The notes under the pieces: generated by a model
Database searches by the model: none
What the model was told of the DNA's origin: nothing
What the model saw: only the letters and a program-made list of their open reading frames with translations
Made by a program: the position numbers and the translations under genes
Part shown: positions 1 through 8,162 of the stretch, piece by piece
Numbering within the stretch: the first letter of the stretch is position 1
Layout: the number at the start of each line of letters is the position of its first letter
DNA from: Cerrena zonata
Taxonomy: Eukaryota > Basidiomycota > Agaricomycetes > Polyporales > Cerrenaceae
Direction of reading: 5' to 3'
DNA: 21,612 nucleotides
Assembly: GCA_038087015.1 (NCBI GenBank)
Contig: JASBNA010000150.1
Span: forward strand, 1 to 21,612

Positions 1-991
1 CATTAAGAAGAAGCCCCAGATTGATATGATACATATTGTGAGGGAACCCAAGCGATTCCATACTAGCAACTTGAGGCAATTTGCGGAGCATTATTCTTTT
101 TTAAAGATGTTTGGGATCAATTCCATAAGTAAAATAGGAGAATATGGAGCCGGGGTATATTTCAATCCGTATGTATCGATGAGAGATCACGATGAACAAG
201 AGAATATGATCAAGTATGGGGTTATATCAAGAAAGGATGCCTTAACCGATCTAAGTGAATGGAGTTCATTATATTTAGCTGGTAGATTACAAAAACCGGT
301 TAAATATTTGAAAGAAGAAGGAGAAGAACAAAAGATTCAAAAATTGAATCAGTATAATTTGAAAAGCGCATTTGGAGTTGCACTATTGATGATGAAGGAA
401 GACCGGATCAATGAAGTGAAACTATATGAAAGAATAGCTCAACTTTCCTATATGGGGGATATTCGTATGTTAATCGGAGGTGAAAATCCAAATAAAGTAA
501 AGAATATTGTGAGTAAACAATATAAGAATTTTCAAACTTTGTATGAACCCATAACACAATATTTTGTTGATCAAGGAGTCATTAGGGTTTTGTCTGAAAC
601 CCAACAGACACAAGATCTAGACGATGAAATACGAGGTTTTAAACTACAATTGACGTCTGACAAAAAAATGAATATCATCAGTCAACTACCATTGCAATTT
701 CGGAAAAAATTATACCAAAGCTATGAGAAAAAATATTCCGCTGAATTGAAAAGGGATTCCGAAGCCCAAAGGGTGTTACACCAACAATCTTACGATTCTG
801 TGAAGCCTGGAATTTATGTAAAGTCAATTGCAAACGATGAATACTTTCGCAAAACTTTAATCAATACCGTAAAATATACGGTGGCCTACCCTGCAGTCTG
901 TCAAACACTAAAAGGCGTTTTCACGGCCGGACTTGTCAAGTCATTTAAATACGCCTGGGAGAAAAAAGTGAAAAATTTAACTAGTAATTAG
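1..991 (+). CDS. TAM41: Tam41-type mitochondrial phosphatidate cytidylyltransferase, 3' part
   Basis: The protein is the C-terminal part of Tam41 (Mmp37), the matrix-side inner-membrane enzyme that makes CDP-diacylglycerol from phosphatidate and CTP for cardiolipin synthesis. The reading frame is open from base 2 and runs to a TAG at 989-991, giving about 329 visible residues. The ATG at 26 is internal: the codons before it (ending KKPQID) continue the family's conserved segment, so the true start lies left of the window. Recognisable family stretches are LRQFAEHYSFLK, the Gly-rich GEYGAGVYFNP, LYLAGRLQKPVKYL and GGENPNKVKNIV. The C-terminal part is basic and ends in a Lys-rich tail. The mitochondrial targeting sequence and part of the nucleotidyltransferase core are outside the window. 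It converges on the WOPR gene. Family assignment is by motif recall and is secure. Confidence 0.93.
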   Translation, partial: IKKKPQIDMIHIVREPKRFHTSNLRQFAEHYSFLKMFGINSISKIGEYGAGVYFNPYVSMRDHDEQENMIKYGVISRKDALTDLSEWSSLYLAGRLQKPVKYLKEEGEEQKIQKLNQYNLKSAFGVALLMMKEDRINEVKLYERIAQLSYMGDIRMLIGGENPNKVKNIVSKQYKNFQTLYEPITQYFVDQGVIRVLSETQQTQDLDDEIRGFKLQLTSDKKMNIISQLPLQFRKKLYQSYEKKYSAELKRDSEAQRVLHQQSYDSVKPGIYVKSIANDEYFRKTLINTVKYTVAYPAVCQTLKGVFTAGLVKSFKYAWEKKVKNLTSN

Positions 992-2265
992 TAACTAGTG
1001 ACTCGACAAGTTGTTGCAACGTCTTTACCCTGACCACGGAATTCAGTTGCTAGATATTTTTAGCATTTGAGACATGAGGGCACCATGGTACACCGTTGGT
1101 GGCTGAATCAACTAGGGGTTATAGAGTTTCGTGCCTTGGGTAACCAAAAGTAAAGAAAGGAAATGCATGGAAGCCTAAGAAGTTACTATAGGAATGTTCT
1201 TATCGTAATTGCATCTCTGGTGAGTAACTCCAAGAGTACGTTATCTAGTTCACATTTACGTTTAAAACACTAAAACAAAGTTTATGACCTAATATTATGA
1301 CCTAACATAATATCCCATGACTTAATATATAGACTTCTTTATAGTTTAATTATTTTTTAGTTGAGTCTTGATTGTAATCAGTTCATAACCGTTATTTTTG
1401 ATCAAATAAAGGGTATTCATAATAATTGAAAAAAGAAATAAGCTTTAGTGATCTTTTTTTGCATCCTTTTAGTTCGTGCTGCTTGCTGTTTCAAGGGTGA
1501 CATCACTAAAATACTCCATATTCTTCTTTTTTTTTACAGCCAAACAGATCCTTTCAGTTGCATTTGTCGTTAGCATTAACCCTTTTCTTATGGTTATACT
1601 CTTTGTTGTATGTGGGTTGATGATCAGTTCATTATTAAACTTGTACCGATCAACATTTGCTTACTTGGATTTGCTAGCTTTGCTTCCCAGTTCTCTGGCT
1701 TTGTTCTCGAAACGTGAGCTTGTCCATAGCAATACAAAGCCGAACAATAAGACTATTGTTTAATTCAACAGTTGTTGTTTTGTCTCCTGCTTTTTTTTTT
1801 TGTCCTTTCCAGACATTTTAGCTTTAGCATTAACAATGGCAGAAAATAGTAAGACAATCACTTGATTGACAAATAAATGGTACCTGACTACTTGATTATC
1901 GGTCGGAAGGTAGGCTGCCTCGTCTGTTGCTTCCCGTTGGGGTCCGAATCTTAGCCGGGGAGGATATACATTCGGTGATCTTACACTTTTTGTCTGTCGA
2001 TTTGCACTGCAGGGCTGACACTTTTATAAACCCGACGATGAAAAGACTGCCGGATGTACGGAGTTTCTTTTTTATTTTAGGGTTGCAATTTTTTGTTACA
2101 AATTTAGGAATATATTAATATATGATTAATATAATATATGAATAATATAATATAAAAATACATAATAGAAAACATTATAGCGTAAAGACATTGAAAATAG
2201 TATTAAAACAAGTGAGATTATAGAACTGAAAGAAACCCAACCGACCGGAATTAGAAGAAGACAAA
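992..2265. other. Convergent intergenic region, no gene recognised
   Basis: This 1.27-kb gap separates two converging genes and should hold both 3' ends. It contains three spaced copies of ATGACYTAA (1284, 1297, 1317), several T-runs (about 1525-1537 and 1791-1801) and a very AT-rich stretch at 2110-2160 just past the WOPR gene's stop. A short block around 1900-1965 is noticeably more GC-rich than its surroundings. Open frames here (up to 95 codons) begin with non-ATG codons and are low in complexity. I looked for tRNA A/B boxes and saw none. Confidence 0.6.
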
Positions 2266-3300
2266 TTATTTCACCAGAAAAACTTTATTCAAAACATTTA
2301 ATGCTTTAGAATCATTTGAATTGCAAGTGTTGGTATAATTGGAGTCGGTGTTAGTTGGGGAGTAGCTTGGGAAGTAGCTTGTAGTTTGGGACTCCATGGG
2401 ACTCGATAGAGTTGGGGAAGAAGCGATTTTGTTATTTGAAGAATAATGAGAGTTATAACCGGAAAGGCCCAAAATACCTTTGGGACCAGCAAGAGTGAAT
2501 GGGTAAAGTTGATAGTGAGGTTGAGATTGGATTGGAGATTTTGTTTTGGAAATTGATTGATGAATGATTGAAGGAGAAGATAATTTTAATTTTTTATTTG
2601 AATTTTGTTCAGTCGGTATTGGCATTGAAGGAATTGAATTATTAATATTTGGATTAAAAATTTTAGCACTTGGAATACAATAAGTATCGTCTTTATTCAT
2701 GATATCACTTATTTTCAATCTAGCCAGCGAAGGACGGATGATTGATTGATCATAATCGATAGAAGAAGTTCTTGAGTTTGGAACTGATTCTGATTTTTTG
2801 ATCAAATTTTTTTCCCGATCATAATTAATTAAACGATCTTGATAAATGTTTGAATCTAAACTTAATTTATTTAATTTAGAATCGTTGGTTGGTGTGGTGC
2901 CTTTAGCAACATTTGGATCAGAAGAAATATAACTAATCAAATGTAATTTTTGATTTTGTTTTGTTATTAATGAAAAACTTTGTTTAACTAATCCATTAAT
3001 TTTAAAATTTTTATTATTATCTAATTCTCTATAAGTTAAAAATGGCCCGCTTACTTTAGAAGCCGACCAATTTTTCCCATCGGTCCATCTTTTCATCCCA
3101 CATTCGGTTTCATTCCAAGCAAATACACTATTAGCATTTATATATTTTCTTTCCATGGTATTTAATCTTCTTTTGATATTAGGTAATATGCCTAATCTTG
3201 TTCCTTCTAATACAAGCAAGGCATCGTTGAGATCTTCCACAGTACCTTTGTAAGTTTGAACGTTATGATTTCCAGTATTGAATTCAGGTATAATAAACAT
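2266..3300 (-). CDS. WOPR-domain (Gti1/Pac2 family) transcription factor
   Basis: The protein (344 aa) is a fungal-specific WOPR DNA-binding regulator, the family of Wor1, Pth2/YHR177W, Mit1, Ryp1, Gti1 and Pac2, which control cell-type and morphology switches. WOPRa spans about residues 14-93 with the hallmarks TYKGTVED, DALLVLEGTRLG, KRWTDGKNWSASKVSG and FLTYREL. WOPRb follows at about 101-126 (GLVKQSFSLI, LHLISY). The linker between the two halves is only about eight residues, whereas many Wor1-like members have long linkers. The C-terminal 215 residues are Ser/Asn/Pro-rich and look disordered, as is usual for activation regions. The start is the ATG at 3298-3300; the frame extends 28 codons upstream, but only to a TTG. 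The upstream gap is 2.8 kb, unusually long for this window. Whether it is the WOR1, PTH2 or PAC2 orthologue cannot be settled by eye, so no symbol is given. Confidence 0.9.
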   Translation of the reverse strand: MFIIPEFNTGNHNVQTYKGTVEDLNDALLVLEGTRLGILPNIKRRLNTMERKYINANSVFAWNETECGMKRWTDGKNWSASKVSGPFLTYRELDNNKNFKINGLVKQSFSLITKQNQKLHLISYISSDPNVAKGTTPTNDSKLNKLSLDSNIYQDRLINYDREKNLIKKSESVPNSRTSSIDYDQSIIRPSLARLKISDIMNKDDTYCIPSAKIFNPNINNSIPSMPIPTEQNSNKKLKLSSPSIIHQSISKTKSPIQSQPHYQLYPFTLAGPKGILGLSGYNSHYSSNNKIASSPTLSSPMESQTTSYFPSYSPTNTDSNYTNTCNSNDSKALNVLNKVFLVK

Positions 3301-4120
3301 TTTCGATTTAAAGATGGGGAAAAACTTTTCTCTAATTAGAAACGGAAGAATTTCGAAGAGTATTAATATTCCAATTCTTTCCAAAGGAATATCTCAACAT
3401 GCTGCGCAATCAATGAGTGTCAGTAAGCAGGTAATGCTAATGAAAATGTAAGTATAACTGTTGTATTGATCAACTTTCTATACTTACATATGTACGTTTT
3501 TTTTTTTAGGTGCATCTATTTTATTTTATTTTTTTCTCTAATGTTAGGCACTTTTTGAAAAAGCAATTAGTAGACTAGCATAGACGTAGAGTGAGTTATT
3601 CTCAAACCTTATAAACTGGAAAATAAAAAAAGAGCAGTTGGAAAAACAGAAATTGTCAGTAAAGTCTAGAAATCCGAAACGCAGCAAAAAAAAAAAAAAA
3701 CATTTAGTAAATCAGACAGCTAACCAAAAAGAAATGGTATTGGGGAAGTTACTAGAGAAAGACAGCCCAGTTTTCCACTCCGTTTGTATTCAACCCTTTG
3801 TTGGCTTACTTCTGGCATGATTGTTGAGTCGGTTCCAGCTCTCACTTGCTTAAACGGTTGGCTAACTAAACTAAATCAGTTTACGAAGTCTCGGAAATAT
3901 ATTTTGAGTTCCTCATTAGAATGGGCTGGACTCTTGTCTGTTTCTTTTGTTTTTTTTTCTCGCAATCTTTGATACGTAAAGCTATTAGGTATATTCAAGT
4001 TGACTTGGTTTAGCTTGGTTACAGTAAAGGCAAATACTAACTAGGAGATACAAAAAAACATTACAAAAACAACCCTGTTTTGCCTTACGCTTTTACCTTA
4101 TGCCTTTGCATTAGGGTGGT

Positions 4121-4176
4121 TTTCTGTACTTGGCTTACTTTTCTGTACTTGGTTTACTCTTCTGTACTTGGTTCTC
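4121..4176 (+). repeat. Three tandem copies of a 19-bp unit
   Basis: The word TCTGTACTTGG begins at 4123, 4142 and 4161, exactly 19 bp apart, inside units reading roughly TTTCTGTACTTGGYTTAC. A decayed fourth copy follows at about 4181 (CTGTGCTTAG). It lies about 0.8 kb upstream of the WOPR gene's start. Confidence 0.85.
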
Positions 4177-5883
4177 TTTTGCTGTGCTTAGTTTTATGAG
4201 TTGAACTTGTCAAAAGATATTTGTTCTTTCCGCGTTTGTGCATGCATTCTGTGCGTTTCTGTAGATCCTTCCTGCCTGCACAGATGGCCCCGATTAGGGC
4301 AGAGGGGCATCTAAGTGTCTGTTTTTGGTGTATCTTTTGCTTTTGGCGTACATTTAGTATGGTTCAGCAGGTTTACTTAGCCAGCAGGAATTATCCTCTT
4401 TTGGGAGCCCATTTGGTGTAGAAAATAAACACGTTGGAGAAAACACCCTTACCTCCTGCTTCAAACGACAAAATCGTGGACGGACATTTCCCTGTCTCCA
4501 TCGGATTTCGTGAACAAAGCATCGGGAGTAACGACTATGTGAATATATCCAAATAATAGAACTTGGAATGAATAATGGACAGGCTACAACGGCAATGTCT
4601 ATAAACCGGGTTCTTGTGAACTATATTGTTCTAAAACCTAGATTACAAGGGTTCATAAAAATATTGAACACTTAGTATTATACCGAAAACAGAAGAATCG
4701 ATTACCTATTATTATCCCAACACCAATTTTCCGGACGCACCGTCGAGGACGACACAGAAAAGTGTCAGATTATCAGGTCATCCCATCGTTCACACGCCTG
4801 ACTGACAATACGCCTTCTAGATCGTGCATTGCAGCATTGCATGGGGCGGCAGCGTTACGGCAATGTACCGGTCGATGTCTGGGTTTCCCAAAGCAGCAAT
4901 ATCTAATTCGGAATAAGGAATAACTCTTACTTCCCCATTTTTAGCCATTCTCCACTCGATCGATTAACTTGACTAAATCTCGTACTTGGTTCAAGCAGAA
5001 CTGGCTTGGTTAAGAATAAGCGTTTGGTTAATTAGGTTCGTATTTGGGATTTGTTTTGTCCTACAAGTGCAGAAAAGAAAGAGATTGTTTGTTTTGTTCA
5101 AAGGTATGGAAGAACGCAAGGGTGTATCTAGAAAATTTACAAAAAAGAGTGACAAGATGCTAAAAACAAAAGAAAAACCTCAAAAGAAAAACCAAGGAGG
5201 AACAACACAGGAGATTAAGGCGACCATAGGCTTCTGCTCACATCGCTTAATGAAAGCTTATTCGAATCCACCATCACATCTCACGCCTCGAAAGAATGCG
5301 AAAGCTGGCCATGGTAAAACCGTTCATTTCAAGCACATATCCGTTTTGATTCATTGGAGGAGGGGGGAGGTGGGCAGTGGTGATTAGCACCATTCAGATA
5401 TCTGTATCTATTATTAGAGCGTTGGACCGTCCGTAATTCAGAAGCTGGCCCCAAACCCAATAATTTAATATTATTCAATGATAATTCGTATTTGTGATCA
5501 AAGGTCTGGTAAATAAACAGAACTAAACAGTGCTGGTATCCGGGCTTTAACTAAAAAAGCTGCACCCTATTAAACCAGTTAACGTCTGCTGCTGAGACCT
5601 AATGGATAGAATACAAACTTGGTTTCTAGGCATTTGTTGATTAAAAAAACACTAAAAGAGGTCTCTTCAATTTTGTAAGATTATTTATCAACTGATTTTA
5701 ATCTGGAAATGATCTTTCAGCTCTCTCTTCCAGGTGGAATAAGGTTTCGTAAATATCCTTTCATCTTTCACTTATATGTGTTTGACCTTAATTCGTCGTA
5801 GATGTAATGGCATATTTTCTAGCATCCCTGGATGCTTGACACGCTTCTGATATCCACGGGTCCGTCTTCGTAAACCGGCTGTG

Positions 5884-5904
5884 GTCCTACTTGCCGAGTA
5901 GGAC
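5884..5904. repeat. Short perfect inverted repeat upstream of SAP30
   Basis: GTCCTACT (5884-5891) and AGTAGGAC (5897-5904) form an 8-bp perfect stem around a 5-nt loop, about 165 bp upstream of the SAP30 ATG. It could be a palindromic factor-binding site or chance. Confidence 0.6.
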
Positions 5905-5954
5905 TACTTCTTCGCCGAAGGGTTCTTGTAGTTGCAATATTGGGTAATTGTGGG

Positions 5955-5965
5955 TGTATGGGTGT
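5955..5965 (-). promoter_or_regulatory. Rap1-type binding motif, upstream copy
   Basis: The minus strand reads ACACCCATACA, an exact match to the budding-yeast Rap1 consensus ACACCCRYACA. It lies about 100 bp upstream of the SAP30 ATG and 24 bp from a second copy in the same orientation. Binding is inferred from the motif only. Confidence 0.6.
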
Positions 5966-5978
5966 TTATTGAAGAAAA

Positions 5979-5989
5979 TGTACGGGTGT
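5979..5989 (-). promoter_or_regulatory. Rap1-type binding motif, downstream copy
   Basis: The minus strand reads ACACCCGTACA, another exact consensus match, 77 bp before the SAP30 ATG. Paired same-orientation Rap1 sites are typical of strong Rap1-driven promoters in S. cerevisiae. Confidence 0.6.
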
Positions 5990-6066
5990 TTCCTCTCAGG
6001 CCAATTTTGAAAAGGAAAGGAAATAAATAAACCTTTGGAAAACAACCTTCTTCTCCAGTGAACAAG

Positions 6067-6522
6067 ATGGCACCAAGAGGACATAAAGAATCTGCCTCAG
6101 AGTCGGAGGCCAAGCCTGTGAGTAACTCGCGAAGCTCCAATAAGGCCAGAAACGCCGTTGCCCAAGCAGCACAACAAGAATTCTTAAGTAGACATATCAA
6201 TTCGAACGGACCCCATGATAAACCAAAAGTTAAACCATTAGATTTCATGGCTTTTAATGAAGCCACCCTTGACAAATACTCCAAACAGTATAACTTGGAT
6301 ATGCCGGATACCCAAACCCTCAATGAAAACATATTATCATCAGAAATTGGTAAGAAAACTTCAAGCTATAAGAAAAGTCAAATTAATAAAATCAGTAAAA
6401 TTGAAAAAGCAAATAGCTTGAAAAAACACTTCATGGCATTACCTTCACGAGAAAACGAAATCATTACAAATTTCCTTTATAAAGTCAGAAATCAGGATAA
6501 AGATTTTAAATTATCATTTTGA
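6067..6522 (+). CDS. SAP30: Sap30-like subunit of the Sin3-Rpd3L histone deacetylase complex
   Basis: A 151-aa protein whose second half matches the Sin3-binding region of Sap30, which tethers accessory factors to the Sin3/Rpd3L deacetylase in the nucleus. The match consists of LDFMAFNEATLDKYSKQYNL at about 58-77, a short Lys-rich spacer, then HFMALPSRENEIITNFLYKV at about 121-140. The order mirrors the animal SAP30 pattern of a conserved LxxYKRHFKLP-like helix followed by HF...P..E...I..FIY.VKN. Residues 1-55 are charged, Ser/Ala-rich and probably disordered. The start is the ATG at 6067-6069; the frame reaches three codons further only to a GTG. No zinc-binding N-terminal module, as in animal SAP30, is visible, which is usual for fungal members. 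It is shorter than S. cerevisiae Sap30 (about 200 aa). Two Rap1-type motifs lie 77-112 bp upstream. Confidence 0.85.
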   Translation: MAPRGHKESASESEAKPVSNSRSSNKARNAVAQAAQQEFLSRHINSNGPHDKPKVKPLDFMAFNEATLDKYSKQYNLDMPDTQTLNENILSSEIGKKTSSYKKSQINKISKIEKANSLKKHFMALPSRENEIITNFLYKVRNQDKDFKLSF

Positions 6523-7242
6523 AGTATAAGGGTGGGTGCTAGTGGAAGAAACTGGTGTACGGGTTTCTAGTATCCTAGCTGACAATTCGTAATTAACCCA
6601 AAGATAGGGATACTGAAACTTTAATTTAAGTCAGTAGACATTAAATGCCAGTTGATTAAAACTTGCTGAACGAAGTATTATCCTCATGGAATATCAAGTT
6701 TCAAACCCGTTTACAAAAATCTGTTTGCTTTATTGCAATCTGTTAATCTTCGAATATCAAATTCTCTGTACTCTATTGTTCAAATAAGTTATTAAACGGT
6801 AGATCATAATTGCTCAATACTCTTATTCCCACTTGGGATTTGTAAGCTTTGAACGCATTTGTATTACATGCTTTATTAGGATCTCGGATTCCTTTTCATG
6901 CCAATGCCAACTTCAAACAAGTCAGTTTTCCTTTCGAGTAATTCGTAATTGGATTTAAGTAAGATAAGGAATAGTTATTGTTTTCTATTACAAACCCTAT
7001 CCTTTTCTTATGCACTTTAAGAAGTTCTTTGCTGCATTTTACATTTGAATAATTCCGTGGCTTACATTTTGAACTGTTCCCTAGGTGTTTAGATGCTTGA
7101 TCTTCGGTTAATTTCAACTTATTCATCCTTACATTTGTCTTACATATCTCTACCTTAACCATCTATACATAATGATCGACATCTCATAAGATTCATTTTA
7201 CTTCGCCATGAAGGCATTCCTTTGTCCATTTCATCTCCTTTT
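6523..7242. other. Intergenic region after SAP30, no gene recognised
   Basis: This contains the SAP30 3' region and the outer part of the CUE1 upstream region. A near Rap1 motif (TGTACGGGTTT) sits at 6556-6566, 34 bp past the SAP30 stop. One minus-strand frame of 88 codons (6896-7162) starts at ATG but shows no domain, signal or membrane segment and overlaps no other evidence, so I do not call it a gene. Confidence 0.5.
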
Positions 7243-7348
7243 CTATGTCCTTTTCTATGTCCTTTTTTATGTCCTTTTTTTTTGTTTGTCCCTTTTTTTG
7301 TCCTTTTTTTTGTCCTTTTTTTTGTCCTTTTTTTTGTCCTTTTTTTTC
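7243..7348 (+). repeat. 12-bp pyrimidine-rich minisatellite (GTCC + T-run)
   Basis: The word GTCC recurs at 7247, 7259 and 7271, then 7288, 7300, 7312, 7324 and 7336: two runs of exact 12-bp spacing broken by one 17-bp step. The first units read CTATGTCCTTTT and the later ones TGTCCTTTTTTT. The strand is almost pure pyrimidine. It lies 200-300 bp upstream of the CUE1 start. The Lys/Gly/Gln-repeat frames it generates on the other strand are a by-product. Confidence 0.9.
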
Positions 7349-7427
7349 GTGTCTGTCGTTTTGTCTTTTTTCGTCGGACATTTGTCGATGCACGGGTTTT
7401 GGTGTACCGGTGTTTTTTGTTGAGGAA

Positions 7428-7535
7428 ATGGCTCAACCTCCTAAAGAAATTTGGGAAAGTATCAAACGATTAATCCATTCTACCTTACATCTTGCTGACT
7501 GGAAGAAGCAAAAGGGGGAAAAGATAGCAAGATAA
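7428..7535 (+). CDS. Putative upstream ORF of CUE1 (35 codons)
   Basis: An ATG at 7428-7430 opens a 35-codon frame that ends at TAA 7533-7535, only 13 nt before the CUE1 ATG. The peptide begins [10 protein letters not shown] and ends in a basic stretch ([10 protein letters not shown]), with a possible amphipathic helix between. It is in another frame from CUE1 and does not overlap it. If the CUE1 transcript starts upstream of 7428, this uORF would have to be bypassed or reinitiated past. It could instead be a small protein, or lie upstream of the transcription start. Only the open frame and its position are seen; function is unknown. Confidence 0.35.
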   Translation: MAQPPKEIWESIKRLIHSTLHLADWKKQKGEKIAR

Positions 7536-7548
7536 CAAGATAACCAAT

Positions 7549-8139
7549 ATGGAACACTCCACAGTCATTTTCGTGCTTACCTTATCAATTGCGTTCGTTT
7601 TTCTCAGGTGGTTAATAACGCCTATCCCTCCAAGTTTACCATTTGAAACTACCTCAAATGAATCTACAGCGTCCAGTTCGGGAACTCGTAATCCAGAGAA
7701 CGGGGGAAGCACGGCTACTAATCGTAGAAATAGAAGGGAAGTGTCTGACTCCATGATTGAAGTTGTTCAGGCGATTGCACCTCAATTAACTCCTCAACAG
7801 ATTCGTTACGACTTGCAAAGAACTGGTTCAGTGGAAGTGACTATTGAAAATTTCATGGAAACGGGTACTTTACCATTCCCACCGGGTGAATCTCCAAACG
7901 TCCATCTTGATGAGGATTTAGAAGGCCATAATCACGCTCCAACTTCCACTGCTGATCCCAATTTAATTGCCAAATATCATTTAGAAAGTAAGGTGAACGA
8001 AGATGTTGAAGATTCACAAAATAAAGGTAAATGGGCTTCAAGTAAAGAAGAAAGATCTGATATATTATCCAGAAGAAGAGAAGAAATGATCTTGAAAGCA
8101 AGAAAACGATTAGCTTCTCAATTACAAAATGAAATTTAA
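7549..8139 (+). CDS. CUE1: Cue1: ER-membrane recruiter and activator of Ubc7
   Basis: A 196-aa protein that holds the ubiquitin-conjugating enzyme Ubc7 at the ER membrane and stimulates its work with the Hrd1 and Doa10 ligases in ER-associated degradation. It has an N-terminal membrane anchor (about 5-23, [16 protein letters not shown]), a Ser/Thr/Asn-rich spacer, and a CUE ubiquitin-binding domain at about 66-107 ([21 protein letters not shown] then [11 protein letters not shown]). FPPG follows the domain, as in S. cerevisiae Cue1. A charged C-terminal helix region at about 145-196 ([18 protein letters not shown]) fits the Ubc7-binding region. Length is close to the S. cerevisiae protein (203 aa). 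The start ATG at 7549 is directly followed by the anchor. It faces CAC2 tail-to-tail across 23 bp. Confidence 0.95.
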   Translation: MEHSTVIFVLTLSIAFVFLRWLITPIPPSLPFETTSNESTASSSGTRNPENGGSTATNRRNRREVSDSMIEVVQAIAPQLTPQQIRYDLQRTGSVEVTIENFMETGTLPFPPGESPNVHLDEDLEGHNHAPTSTADPNLIAKYHLESKVNEDVEDSQNKGKWASSKEERSDILSRRREEMILKARKRLASQLQNEI

Positions 8140-8162
8140 TTTATATACATTTTTACTTAATA

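Larger units (their letters stand above)
3301..6066. promoter_or_regulatory. Long divergent intergenic region between the WOPR gene and SAP30
   Basis: This is 2.77 kb with no convincing gene. The longest frame (4986-5387, 133 codons) starts at TTG, is Lys-rich with no family likeness, and has no flanking gene signals. The region holds a poly-T run near 3500-3508, a poly-A run at 3687-3700, a 19-bp tandem repeat (4121-4176), many ACTTGGTT-like words, a splice-like signal set (3448-4114) and, next to SAP30, a small hairpin and two Rap1-type sites. Long upstream regions are known for WOPR master regulators such as WOR1, so most of it may be WOPR control DNA or non-coding transcript; that is inference. 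Confidence 0.5.

Noticed and set aside
1888..2065. GC-richer block considered as tRNA or snoRNA
   Set aside because: No paired A and B boxes, cloverleaf or C/D box pair could be read.
3301..3384. N-terminal 28-codon extension of the WOPR protein
   Set aside because: The extension opens with TTG and is hydrophobic, unlike WOPR N-termini; the ATG at 3300 is the first usable start.
4848..4894. Resemblance to 13279-13356 (shared GCAGCGTTACG and AAAGCAGCAA words)
   Set aside because: The shared words are 10-11 bp, differently spaced and expected by chance in 21 kb; no longer alignment or LTR-like ends were seen.
4986..5387. 133-codon plus-strand frame
   Set aside because: It begins with TTG, is Lys-rich without domain likeness and lies in a region full of short spurious frames; the ATG version is only 94 codons.
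6896..7162. 88-codon minus-strand ATG frame
   Set aside because: No motif, signal or membrane segment, and no independent support; length is within chance for AT-rich DNA.
7155..7436. Lys/Arg/Gly/Gln-repeat frames opposite the minisatellite
   Set aside because: They are the translation of the 12-bp repeat, which is a multiple of three and so keeps frames open by itself.
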